Positions 1 through 7,584 of a stretch of 64,000 bases of DNA are shown in pieces. The stretch's first letter is position 1. Every line of letters begins with the position of its first letter. A program made the translations under genes and the position numbers. Origin of the DNA: an uncultured Steroidobacter sp. (GTDB lineage Bacteria; Pseudomonadota; Gammaproteobacteria; Steroidobacterales; Steroidobacteraceae); contig CALMII010000057.1 of assembly GCA_937864115.1 (NCBI GenBank), positions 1 through 64,000 of the forward strand, read 5' to 3'. Below the pieces are notes generated by a model. That model did no database searches. It saw nothing but the letters and a program-made list of their open reading frames with translations, and had not been told where the DNA came from.

Positions 1-36
1 CCCCTCCCTGCCCTCCCCCGCTGCGCGGAGGAGGGG
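1..36. terminator. Possible terminator hairpin at the window edge
   Basis: Bases 1-7 (CCCCTCC) pair exactly with 30-36 (GGAGGGG), with a C-rich loop between. It may end a gene that lies outside the window. There is no T-run on either side, so the terminator role is only inferred. Confidence 0.25.
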
Positions 37-74
37 AAGAACAAAACGCACTTGCGCTTAAGTCAGTGCCATTG

Positions 75-95
75 GGCTGAAGCCTGACCTGCAGC
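75..95. repeat. Partial family D palindrome
   Basis: The stretch GGGCTGAAGCCTGACCTGCAG resembles one arm of the GTCAGGCTTCAGCCTGAC repeats found seven more times in the window. It is degenerate or truncated here. The gene it would follow lies outside the window. Confidence 0.35.
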
Positions 96-169
96 AAGAC
101 GGCTGGACGCGCCCGGTGCCGCTTCCTAGACTCTCGTCCCCTTCGTATTTCGTTTCGCGGAGAATCGTC

Positions 170-1648
170 ATGGCCGCCGTCCCGCAAGCGCAGCAGCCGC
201 TGTTGCGCGACATGTCCCTCTTCCGTCAGCAGGCCTTCATCGGCGGACGCTGGGAAGACGCGCCGGACGGCAAGGTCAAGCAGGTGTTCAATCCGGCGAA
301 TGGCAAGCTCATCGGCACCATTCCCAATCTCGGCGCGGACGCGGCGAAGCGCGCCATCGACGCCGCAAACCAAGCGCTGCCCGACTGGCGCGCGCGCACG
401 GCGAAGGAACGCGCGCAGATCCTGCGCAAATGGTTCGACCTGATGATGGCGAACCAGGAAGACCTCGCCATCCTGATGACGGTCGAACAGGGCAAGCCGC
501 TTGCCGAGAGCCGCGGCGAAATCGCGTATGCCGCTTCCTTCATCGAATGGTTTGCCGAAGAAGGCAAGCGCGCCTACGGCGATGTGATTCCCTCGCACGG
601 CCGCGACAAGCGCATCGTCGTGCTGAAGCAGCCGATCGGCGTCACGGCCGCGATCACGCCGTGGAATTTTCCTGCCGCGATGATCACGCGCAAGGCTGGT
701 CCGGCACTCGCGGCCGGTTGCACGATGGTGATCAAGCCGGCGGAACTCACGCCCTATTCCGCGCTCGCCATGTGCGTGCTGGCGGAGAAGGCCGGCATGC
801 CGCCTGGCGTCATTTCCGTCATCACCGGCGACTCGCGCCCGATCGGTGCGGAGTTCACCAGCAATCCCCTCGTGCGCAAGCTGAGCTTCACCGGCTCGAC
901 GGCGGTGGGCAAGGTGCTCATGTCGCAGTGCGCGACCAACGTGACCAAAGTGTCGCTGGAACTCGGCGGCAATGCGCCCTTCATCGTGTTCGACGATGCC
1001 GATCTCGATGCCGCCGTCGCCGGCGCGCTCGCCTCGAAGTATCGCAACGCCGGCCAGACCTGCGTCTGCGCCAACCGCCTGTTCGTGCAGAGCGGCATCT
1101 ACGATCGCTTCGCGGCAAAGCTGGCCGACGCCGTGAAGGCGATGAAGGTCGGCGACGGCCTGGAGCAGGACACCAAGATCGGTCCGCTGATCGACGACAA
1201 GGCCGTGAACAAGGTCGAAGAACACGTGCAGGACGCGGTGAGCAAGGGCGCGACAGTGCTCTACGGCGGCAAGCGCGGCGATGCCGCCGGCAGCTTCTAC
1301 ACGCCGACCGTGCTGACCGGCGTGACGGCCGACATGCTGGTGATGCGCGAGGAAACCTTCGGTCCGCTGGCGCCGCTGGTGAAGTTCGACACCGAAGAAG
1401 AAGTGATCCGTCTCGCCAACGACACCGAGTTCGGCCTGGCGAGCTACTTCTACAGCCGCGACATCGGCCGCATCTGGCGCGTCGCCGAAGCGCTCGAGTG
1501 CGGCATCGTCGGCATCAACGAAGGCATCATCTCCACCGAGGTCGCACCGTTCGGCGGCGTGAAGGAAAGCGGCATCGGCCGCGAAGGCTCGAAATACGGG
1601 CTGGAGGACTACATGGAGATCAAGTACCTCTGCTTCGGCGGCATCTGA
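170..1648 (+). CDS. gabD: Succinate-semialdehyde dehydrogenase
   Basis: This cytosolic aldehyde dehydrogenase oxidises succinate semialdehyde to succinate with NAD(P)+, feeding GABA-type carbon into the TCA cycle. The 492-residue protein has the usual length. It shows the catalytic Glu264 in SLELGGNAP and the nucleophile Cys298 in NAGQTCVCANRL; the second Cys300 is typical of GabD. The ATG at 170 is chosen because GGAGA lies a few bases upstream; the frame is open to an ATG at 116, but that adds 18 residues that look unlike the family. A gene for an L-2-hydroxyglutarate oxidase-like protein starts 21 bases downstream. In E. coli the two genes share the csiD-lhgO-gabDTP operon, which supports a role near glutarate or lysine catabolism. 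A related ALDH such as glutarate-semialdehyde dehydrogenase cannot be excluded. Confidence 0.9.
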   Translation: MAAVPQAQQPLLRDMSLFRQQAFIGGRWEDAPDGKVKQVFNPANGKLIGTIPNLGADAAKRAIDAANQALPDWRARTAKERAQILRKWFDLMMANQEDLAILMTVEQGKPLAESRGEIAYAASFIEWFAEEGKRAYGDVIPSHGRDKRIVVLKQPIGVTAAITPWNFPAAMITRKAGPALAAGCTMVIKPAELTPYSALAMCVLAEKAGMPPGVISVITGDSRPIGAEFTSNPLVRKLSFTGSTAVGKVLMSQCATNVTKVSLELGGNAPFIVFDDADLDAAVAGALASKYRNAGQTCVCANRLFVQSGIYDRFAAKLADAVKAMKVGDGLEQDTKIGPLIDDKAVNKVEEHVQDAVSKGATVLYGGKRGDAAGSFYTPTVLTGVTADMLVMREETFGPLAPLVKFDTEEEVIRLANDTEFGLASYFYSRDIGRIWRVAEALECGIVGINEGIISTEVAPFGGVKESGIGREGSKYGLEDYMEIKYLCFGGI

Positions 1649-1668
1649 TCTAAGGAGCACCCGCGCCG

Positions 1669-2775
1669 ATGGATTCCGTCGACTGCGTAGTCATCGGCGC
1701 CGGTGTCATCGGCCTGGCGGTCGCGCGCGCGCTGGCGCTCGCCGGTCGCGAAGTCATCATTCTCGAAGCCGCCGATGCCTTCGGCACCGGCGTCAGTTCG
1801 CGCAGCAGCGAAGTCATCCACGCCGGCATCTACTATCCACGCGGCTCGCTCAAGGCGCAGCTGTGCGTCGCCGGCCGCGAACTGCTGTATCCGTTCTGTG
1901 CGCGTACCGGCGTCGAACATCGCTGCTGCGGCAAGCTGATCGTCGCGACATCGGATGAGCAGGTCGAAGACCTGCGGCTGATTCACGCCGCCGCCCTCGG
2001 CAACGGCGTGCGGCTCGAATGGCTGAGCGAGGCGGCGGCGCGCGAACTCGAACCGGAACTGCACTGTCGCGCCGCGCTGTTCTCGCCGCTGACCGGCATC
2101 ATCGATACGCACGGCTACATGCAGGCGCTGCTCGGCGAAGCCGAGAATGCCGGCGCGATCCTCGCGGTACGCAACAGCGTGCAGCGCCTGTGGCTGGAGA
2201 CGTCGACGATCCTGCTCGCCGTGAACCAGAACGAGCGCCCCGATCTGCGCGCCAACCTCGTCGTGAATTGCGCCGGCCTGCATGCGACGCAGGTGGCGAG
2301 CAGCATCGAAGGTTTTCCGGCGGAGCACATCCCGCGCGCGTACTACGCCCGCGGTCACTACTTCTCGACCGCGAGCCGCGCTCCCTTCCGGCATCTCATC
2401 TATCCGGTGCCGGAACCCGGCGGCCTCGGCGTGCATCTCACGCTCGACCTCGCGGGGCAAGCGCGCTTCGGTCCCGACGTCGAATGGATCGACCAGCTCG
2501 ACTACACCGTGAGCCTGGAACGCGCCGAACGTTTCTACAGCGCCATCCGCCGCTTCTGGCCGGCACTCGAAGACGGCAAGCTGGTACCGGCGTACGCGGG
2601 CATCCGGCCGAAGATCAGCGGCCCGGGCGAACCGGCGGCGGACTTCCGCATCGACGGCCCGCAGTCGCACGGTGTGAGCACTGTCATCAATCTGTTCGGC
2701 ATCGAATCGCCGGGCATCACGGCGTCGCTGGCGATTGCGGATCACGTGGCGGCGCTGGTGCCGCGGCATCAATGA
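1669..2775 (+). CDS. FAD-dependent oxidoreductase, L-2-hydroxyglutarate oxidase-like
   Basis: This is a DAO-family flavoprotein that probably oxidises a 2-hydroxy acid such as L-2-hydroxyglutarate to 2-oxoglutarate and passes electrons to the membrane quinone pool. The N-terminal dinucleotide fold shows GAGVIG at residues 10-15. It is followed by SSEVIHAGIYYPRGSLKA, the block that marks the L2HGDH/LhgO group. At 368 residues it is shorter than E. coli LhgO (about 420). TAAGGAG at 1651-1657 is a strong ribosome site for the ATG at 1669. It sits 20 bases after gabD and is probably in the same operon. A family A palindrome begins at the base after its stop codon. The family call is firm; the exact substrate is inferred from the gabD neighbour. 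Confidence 0.8.
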   Translation: MDSVDCVVIGAGVIGLAVARALALAGREVIILEAADAFGTGVSSRSSEVIHAGIYYPRGSLKAQLCVAGRELLYPFCARTGVEHRCCGKLIVATSDEQVEDLRLIHAAALGNGVRLEWLSEAAARELEPELHCRAALFSPLTGIIDTHGYMQALLGEAENAGAILAVRNSVQRLWLETSTILLAVNQNERPDLRANLVVNCAGLHATQVASSIEGFPAEHIPRAYYARGHYFSTASRAPFRHLIYPVPEPGGLGVHLTLDLAGQARFGPDVEWIDQLDYTVSLERAERFYSAIRRFWPALEDGKLVPAYAGIRPKISGPGEPAADFRIDGPQSHGVSTVINLFGIESPGITASLAIADHVAALVPRHQ

Positions 2776-2872
2776 AGAGAATGGCCGCAAAAAGGCGCAA
2801 AGAGACGCAAAGTTCAGAGAAGAAATTTCTCTTCTCATTTGAGTGTTTTGCGCCTTTTTGCGGCCATTCTCT
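2776..2872. repeat. Family A palindrome, copy 1
   Basis: Bases 2776-2801 and 2847-2872 are exact 26-base reverse complements (core GGCCGCAAAAAGGCGCAAA). The loop holds another small palindrome, AGAAATTTCT at 2821-2830. It starts one base after the preceding stop codon. Related copies lie at 7485-7577 and 17467-17555. Confidence 0.9.
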
Positions 2873-2889
2873 TTTCTGAAGATCAGAAC

Positions 2890-3306
2890 ATGAAAGCAAA
2901 AGTGAAATGGGTCCAGGACGTGATGTTCCTGGGCGAATCGGGTTCCGGCCACAGCGTCGTGATGGACGGCGCGCCCGATGCGGGCGGGCGCAACGTCGGC
3001 TTCCGGCCGATGGAAATGATGCTGATGGGCCTCGCCGGCTGCTCGGCCTTCGACGTCGTACTGATACTCAAGCGCAGCCGCGAGGACATCACCGACTGCG
3101 TCGTCGACGTCGACGGCGAGCGCGCCGAGACCGACCCGAAAGTCTTCACCCGCGTGCGGATGCACTACATCATCACGGGCCGCAACCTCGATGCGAAGAA
3201 GGTCGAACGCGCCGTGAAACTGTCGGAAGAAAAGTATTGTTCGGCGTCGGCAATGTTCGGCAAGACCGCGACGCTGACGCATACGATCGAGATTCGAGAG
3301 GCGTAA
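2890..3306 (+). CDS. OsmC family protein, YhfA-like
   Basis: This 138-residue cytosolic protein belongs to the OsmC/Ohr peroxidase superfamily. It matches E. coli YhfA closely from memory, including FLGESGSGHSVVMDG at the N terminus, GCSAFDVV around Cys51 and EKYCSAS around Cys117. Those two cysteines occupy the redox positions of the family. The true role of YhfA is not settled, so peroxide reduction is an inference. The start at 2890 (MKAKVKW) aligns with YhfA; the frame is open upstream only because it runs through the family A palindrome. A second OsmC-family gene follows 226 bases downstream, separated by a large palindrome. Confidence 0.85.
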   Translation: MKAKVKWVQDVMFLGESGSGHSVVMDGAPDAGGRNVGFRPMEMMLMGLAGCSAFDVVLILKRSREDITDCVVDVDGERAETDPKVFTRVRMHYIITGRNLDAKKVERAVKLSEEKYCSASAMFGKTATLTHTIEIREA

Positions 3307-3312
3307 GAGCGG

Positions 3313-3497
3313 AGTTCACACGGAGATCACGGAGGCCACGGAGAAGACAAAGAAGAAATTTCCACGGGGGACACGGGGAGCACGGGGTCTCGGAACAGAA
3401 ATTTTCTTTCCCCGTGCTCCCCGTGTTCCCATTCTTTCCCCCGTGGAAATTCTCTTCTCCCTTCCGACCTCCGTGGTCTCCGTGATCTCCATGTGAA
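3313..3497. repeat. Family B nested palindrome
   Basis: Two palindromes are nested. The outer arms carry the tandem word CACGGAG (about 3315-3345 and 3468-3497). The inner arms carry CACGGGG repeated three times (3363-3388) against CCCCGTGCTCCCCGTG and CCCCCGTGG (3409-3445). It begins a few bases after the stop codon of the YhfA-like gene. Only one copy lies in the window. Confidence 0.85.
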
Positions 3498-3532
3498 ACT
3501 CCTGATCTTCTTCGACAACCGAGGAACCCACG

Positions 3533-3964
3533 ATGAAACGCACAGCAACGGCAGTCTGGAACGGTGGCCTGAAAGACGGCAAGGGGACGATCTCGACGGA
3601 GAGCGGCGTGCTGAGCAGCACGCAGTATTCGTTCAACACGCGCTTCGAGGAGGGCAAGGGCACGAATCCCGAGGAGCTGATCGCGGCCGCACATGCCGGC
3701 TGCTTCTCGATGGCGCTGTCGGCGCAGCTCGGCGGTGAAGGCAAGACGCCGGAATCGATCGAGACGGAAGCGGCGGTGACGCTGCTCAAGACGGAGGCGG
3801 GATTCACGATCACGGCCGTGCATCTGAAAGTGCGCGCCAAGATTCCGAACATGACGCCGCCGGAGTTTCAGAAGTTTGCCGAAGCGGCCAAGGCGGGCTG
3901 CCCGGTATCGCGCCTGCTCAAAGCCGAGATCACGATGGAGACGCGGCTGGCGGGATGGACCTGA
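3533..3964 (+). CDS. osmC: Organic hydroperoxide peroxidase OsmC
   Basis: OsmC reduces organic hydroperoxides through a Cys pair, with lipoyl or thiol donors, in the cytosol. The 143-residue protein has the family length. It shows GKGTISTESGVL near residues 17-27, NPEELIAAAHAGCFSMAL around Cys57 and KAGCPVSRLLKAEIT around Cys123; these blocks match E. coli OsmC almost word for word. The ATG at 3533 is the only sensible start. It follows the YhfA-like gene in the same direction, but the large family B palindrome between them may end or split the transcript. It is convergent with the exporter gene downstream. Confidence 0.92.
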   Translation: MKRTATAVWNGGLKDGKGTISTESGVLSSTQYSFNTRFEEGKGTNPEELIAAAHAGCFSMALSAQLGGEGKTPESIETEAAVTLLKTEAGFTITAVHLKVRAKIPNMTPPEFQKFAEAAKAGCPVSRLLKAEITMETRLAGWT

Positions 3965-3979
3965 GACTCTTCTTTCCTC

Positions 3980-4035
3980 CTGTGGGGCCGGCTTTAGCCG
4001 GCTCTGAAAAAGGCCGGCTGAAGCCGGCCCCACAG
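3980..4035. repeat. Family D palindrome, copy 1
   Basis: CTGTGGGGCCGGCTTTAGCCGGC pairs with GCCGGCTGAAGCCGGCCCCACAG. Each arm is itself a small hairpin around GCTTTAGC or GCTGAAGC. It lies between two convergent genes and could act as a bidirectional terminator. Confidence 0.85.
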
Positions 4036-4056
4036 TAAGAGAAAGAAAAGCAGTTC

Positions 4057-5283
4057 CTATGTTTCCATCCCATCGTCCGGATGACCCGGCGTTCCAGATG
4101 CATATCTGCGCGCCCAGAAATAGCAGACCACGGCGAGCACCACGCCTGCCGTCATCAGCAGCGCCAGCGTTGCCAGCGTGCCGTCGTTGAAGACGGCGAC
4201 GGCCATGCCGGCCAGCGTCGACACCAGCGATTGCAGCGAGCCCATCAGCGCCGCGGCGGCGCCGGCGGTTTTTCCGTGCGGTGCGAGGCCAAGCGCGGTC
4301 ACGTTCGGCGTGACGCGCGCGGTGCACAGGAAGAACGCGAACTGCAGGATGATCGCGAACCACAGCGGCAGCGACACGAACGCAGCCGATGCGACCAGCA
4401 GCACACCCACGACCGGCGGCCACCAGATCGCGCGCGACAGGGATTCGGCCGGGCCCATGCTGCGCAGGGCGCGCACGTTCAGGCGACTCGCGGTCAGGAA
4501 TGCGATGCCATTGAGGCCGAGCAGCCAGCCGTACTGCTGCGGCGTCAGCGCATAGAGTTCCTGCATCACCGTGGCCGAGCCGGTGACATAGCAGAACAGC
4601 GCGCCGATGGCGAAGCCGCCCAGCAGCGAATAGGCCACCAGCGCCGGATCGAGCAGCAACCGCGCGTAGGTGCGCACGACATGCGGGGTACTGAACGGCA
4701 CGATGTTCAGTGCATCGCGCGATTCGCGCAGCAGGCTGTGCATCGCGATCAGCAAGGCCACCCCCAGCGCCGCCTGGAACACGAACGTACCGCGCCAGCC
4801 GACCAGCGTGATGACCCAGCCGCCGAGCGTCGGCGCCACGATCGGCCCGAGCGAGACGATCGACATCAGGATGGCGAAGGCGCGCGCCGCCTCGTGCGGC
4901 TGGCAACGATCGCGGATGATCGCGCGCCCGATGACCAGGCCGCCGCAGGCGCCGAGCGCCTGCACCACGCGCATGAGCGTGAGCATGGTCATGTCGCTGG
5001 CGAACGCACAGCCCATCGCGCCGAGAACGTACAGCGTGAAGCCGACGTACAGCGGCGGTTTGCGGCCGAAGCGGTCGCTGATCGGCCCGTACAGCAATTG
5101 TCCGATCGTGATGCCGACGAGATACGCGGCCATGGTGCGCTCGACGCCCTGTTCGGCGAATTCGCGCTCGATCATGGGAAAGCCCGGCAGGTACATGTCG
5201 ATCGAGAACGGACCGACGCCGCTCATGGCGCCGACGAGCAGCAGCCAGCCGGGAATGCGATGGGATCGGGAGTCGAGGGTCAT
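4057..5283 (-). CDS. MFS multidrug exporter, Bcr/CflA family
   Basis: This is a 12-helix inner-membrane proton antiporter of the Bcr/CflA drug-resistance group. The N terminus reads GPFSIDMYLPGFP, the signature first-loop block of that family. GPISDRFGRKPPLY follows as the conserved loop 2-3 motif of the superfamily. The 408-residue length is normal. The ATG at 5283 (MTLDSRSHRIPGW) is preferred over an upstream ATG at 5385, because the extra 34 residues are polar and cysteine-rich and do not resemble the family. Its substrate is unknown; bicyclomycin, chloramphenicol and sulfonamides are exported by relatives. No regulator gene is adjacent. Confidence 0.85.
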   Translation of the reverse strand: MTLDSRSHRIPGWLLLVGAMSGVGPFSIDMYLPGFPMIEREFAEQGVERTMAAYLVGITIGQLLYGPISDRFGRKPPLYVGFTLYVLGAMGCAFASDMTMLTLMRVVQALGACGGLVIGRAIIRDRCQPHEAARAFAILMSIVSLGPIVAPTLGGWVITLVGWRGTFVFQAALGVALLIAMHSLLRESRDALNIVPFSTPHVVRTYARLLLDPALVAYSLLGGFAIGALFCYVTGSATVMQELYALTPQQYGWLLGLNGIAFLTASRLNVRALRSMGPAESLSRAIWWPPVVGVLLVASAAFVSLPLWFAIILQFAFFLCTARVTPNVTALGLAPHGKTAGAAAALMGSLQSLVSTLAGMAVAVFNDGTLATLALLMTAGVVLAVVCYFWARRYASGTPGHPDDGMET

Positions 5284-5426
5284 GAGACGAAGGCGGAGAA
5301 CGACAGCGCACAGAGTACACAGTCTGTCTTCCTGACACAGCTTGCGCGGACTGCCCGTTCCAAACACGGCGGGATGGGGCATCATCGCAGCCCTGCATCA
5401 GCCGTCACCGAAATGCGAGGCGAATC

Positions 5427-6299
5427 ATGACCACCGGTACCTGTCTGTGCGGCACGGTTCGTTACGAGGTGACGGGTCCCTGCCAGTGGATGACGCATTG
5501 CCACTGCTCGATGTGCCGCAAGCATTCCGGCTCGTTGTTCGGTACGACGCTGGGCGTGCCGGAACAGAATTTCCGCTGGTTGCAGGGCGAGGATGCGATC
5601 GTTCACTACCGGTCGTCGCCCTCTTTCCAGCGACCCTTCTGTCGCGAATGCGGATCGCCCGTGCCCGACATCGCGGGCGGCATGGCGATCTGTCCTGCCG
5701 GCGGCCTCGCCGACGATCTGGACGCAAAGCCGCAGGCGCACATTTTCGTGGCGTCGAAATCGCCGATGCACGAACTCACCGACGATCTGCGACAGTTCGA
5801 GGAATATCCGCCGGGCTACGGCACGGCAGTGCCGGCGCCGCAGAATCCCGCCGCGGCGGACAGCGGCGACACGATTCACGGCAGTTGCCTGTGCGGCGCC
5901 GTGGCGTTCGAGATCGACGAATCCCCGCGCAACGTCGTGAACTGTCACTGTTCGCGCTGCCGCCAGAGCCGCGGCACGGCGCACGGCGTGAACTTCTTCA
6001 CGCGACTCGACAAGCTGCGCTGGACGCGCGGCGCGGACAAGGTCCGGACCTACAAGGTGCCGGAGGCGCAGCTTTTCTCCACCAGTTTCTGCGCCGACTG
6101 CGGCAGCACGCTGCCTTCGGCGTTCGCGCCGATCAAGCGTTACATCGTGCCCGCCGGCGGCCTCGATACGCCGCTGCCCATCAAGGCGGGAATCAACATC
6201 TGGGTCGGTTCGCGTGCGCCGTGGTTCGAGCTGACCGACGGTCTGCCGACGTATGAAGAGATGCCGCCGCCGGATCGGGTGCGGGACGTGATGTTCTAA
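5427..6299 (+). CDS. Tandem GFA/CENP-V domain protein
   Basis: This 290-residue protein carries two complete GFA (glutathione-dependent formaldehyde-activating-like) zinc domains. The first starts with CLCG at residues 6-9 and has HCHCSMC near 24-30 and CRECG further on. The second starts near residue 151 with SCLCGAVAFE and repeats NCHCSRC and CADCGS. Single-domain members of about 130-150 residues are the common form, so this is an internal duplication or fusion. The ATG at 5427 has GAGG seven bases upstream. The biochemical role is uncertain; formaldehyde handling is only suggested by the family name. It is divergent from the exporter gene. Confidence 0.85.
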   Translation: MTTGTCLCGTVRYEVTGPCQWMTHCHCSMCRKHSGSLFGTTLGVPEQNFRWLQGEDAIVHYRSSPSFQRPFCRECGSPVPDIAGGMAICPAGGLADDLDAKPQAHIFVASKSPMHELTDDLRQFEEYPPGYGTAVPAPQNPAAADSGDTIHGSCLCGAVAFEIDESPRNVVNCHCSRCRQSRGTAHGVNFFTRLDKLRWTRGADKVRTYKVPEAQLFSTSFCADCGSTLPSAFAPIKRYIVPAGGLDTPLPIKAGINIWVGSRAPWFELTDGLPTYEEMPPPDRVRDVMF

Positions 6300-6304
6300 G
6301 GAGC

Positions 6305-6385
6305 GGAGTGACGAAAGTCACGAGGTCAGACGCACCCGTGACTTCCGTACCCTCGTGACTTTCGCCCCGTGACTTCCGTCACTCA
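6305..6385. repeat. Family C palindrome, copy 1
   Basis: GAGTGACGAAAGTCACGAGG at the left pairs with CCTCGTGACTTTCG and GTGACTTCCGTCACTC at the right. The word GTGAC/GTCAC recurs in both arms. It fills the gap between two convergent genes and overlaps the stop codon of the VOC gene. A second copy lies at 63762-63838. Confidence 0.8.
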
Positions 6386-6787
6386 CGCCAGCGACAGGTC
6401 CCAGAACGCCGCTTCGATCTTGTGCCCATCCGGATCGCGCACGAAGCAGCCGTAGTACGGCGCGCCGTATTCCTCGCGCGGGCCCGGAGCGCCATCGGGT
6501 GTCGCACCTCCGGCGATCGCGGCGTCATAGAACGCATGTACCTGCTGCTTGCTGGCCGCGACGAATCCGAAATGCGTGCCGTTGCCGACCGCCGCGGGCC
6601 TGCCGTCGTACGGCGAGCCGACCCAGAACTCCGGGTACTGCCGGCCGTACGCCACCGCTCCTGGATGCTGCATGAGTCGCTTGCAGCCGAGGGACGCGAG
6701 CACGCGATCGTAGAACGCGCACGAGCGTTCGAAATCATTCGTGCCGATGGATACGTGCGAGAGGATGCTCGGATTGGCGTCGGACAT
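6383..6787 (-). CDS. VOC family protein (glyoxalase/dioxygenase fold)
   Basis: This 134-residue protein has a single vicinal-oxygen-chelate domain. It opens with SHVSIGTNDFERSCAFYDRVL, the usual first strand and helix of the family with a metal-ligand His. It closes with FVRDPDGHKIEAAFWDL, the typical DPDGH-(K)IE block. These proteins are small metal-dependent lyases, dioxygenases or drug-binding proteins; the substrate cannot be told from sequence. The ATG at 6787 has AAGGGAG six bases upstream. The stop codon and last bases lie within the family C palindrome. It stands alone on the minus strand upstream of the palindrome. Confidence 0.85.
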   Translation of the reverse strand: MSDANPSILSHVSIGTNDFERSCAFYDRVLASLGCKRLMQHPGAVAYGRQYPEFWVGSPYDGRPAAVGNGTHFGFVAASKQQVHAFYDAAIAGGATPDGAPGPREEYGAPYYGCFVRDPDGHKIEAAFWDLSLA

Positions 6788-6916
6788 GGCGGCTCCCTTC
6801 GTCGATGACTGGGCAGGCCGCGAACCTTAGCAGCAGAACAAGACAGCTCATGGCAGCGTTGGCAATGCGGGTCGCTCGATGCACTCCCCCACGCCGCCCT
6901 GCCCCGCAAGCGAGGA

Positions 6917-7459
6917 TCAGAGCACGTTCGGCTTGCGCAGGTTCGTGAGCGGTCGCCGATACGACGGATCGTCCGGGCTGCGCGCAGGCGTGCCGTTGCC
7001 GGCGATGTCCGGAATGTCGCTGAAGGGAATCGGCATCGTCGGCACCATGCCGGACCATTCGATGGCGTTGGTGCGCAAGGCGATCTTCCATGTGCCGTCG
7101 CGACGTTCGAGCCGGTCGATGTAGCGCCCGCCGGCGATCCAGTTGGAATCGTCGCGATTGCGTCCGACGAAGAGATAGTAGGTTTCCGTGTGCGCGACAT
7201 CGCCGTCGATGTCGCAGGTGTGATTCAGCAGGTTGTGATGCGTCGCGTGCTGGCCCTGCTCGTGCAGCTGCGACGCCCAGTCATACAGTTCCCTCGGCCC
7301 GCCGACGAACGGCCCCGCCGCGATCACCGCGTCATGATGAAAGGCCGACAGGAACACCTCGCGATCGAACCGGTCCATGCCGCGACTGAACCGGATCAGG
7401 CAGTCGAGGATGTCCTGGCGGTCGAGAAGTACGGCGAGACGCGTTTGCTGGGTACTCAT
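6917..7459 (-). CDS. SnoaL-like (NTF2 fold) protein
   Basis: This 180-residue protein looks like the SnoaL-like polyketide-cyclase/aromatic-hydrolase group. Markers are LDRQDILDCLIRFSRGMDRFD at the N terminus, HHDAVI, TTHHNLLNHTCDIDGD-like text with HATHHNLLNHTC, and WKIALRTNAIEW near the C terminus. Many relatives of this length are annotated as ring-hydroxylating-type or steroid-related cyclase proteins, but no enzyme function can be assigned. The ATG at 7459 (MSTQQTRLAV) follows the SDR gene on the same strand, with the family A copy 2 between them. The two may form an operon for a small-molecule (possibly steroid or aromatic) pathway. Confidence 0.75.
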   Translation of the reverse strand: MSTQQTRLAVLLDRQDILDCLIRFSRGMDRFDREVFLSAFHHDAVIAAGPFVGGPRELYDWASQLHEQGQHATHHNLLNHTCDIDGDVAHTETYYLFVGRNRDDSNWIAGGRYIDRLERRDGTWKIALRTNAIEWSGMVPTMPIPFSDIPDIAGNGTPARSPDDPSYRRPLTNLRKPNVL

Positions 7460-7484
7460 GATCTTTCTGGAACTTGAATCAGGA

Positions 7485-7577
7485 GAATGGCCGCAAAAAG
7501 GCGCAAAAGACTCAAATGAGAGAAGAAATTTCTTCTCTGAATTTTGCGCCCCCTTTGCGCCTTTTTTGCGGCCATTC
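7485..7577. repeat. Family A palindrome, copy 2
   Basis: GAATGGCCGCAAAAAGGCGC on the left pairs with GCGCCTTTTTTGCGGCCATTC on the right, with one extra T in the right arm. The loop contains AGAAGAAATTTCTTCT. It begins eight bases after the SDR stop codon on the minus strand. Confidence 0.88.
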
Positions 7578-7584
7578 ACTTCGC

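Noticed and set aside
3173..5398. A 741-codon minus-strand frame over the OsmC genes and exporter
   Set aside because: It crosses palindromes and three real genes, and its translation has no domain.
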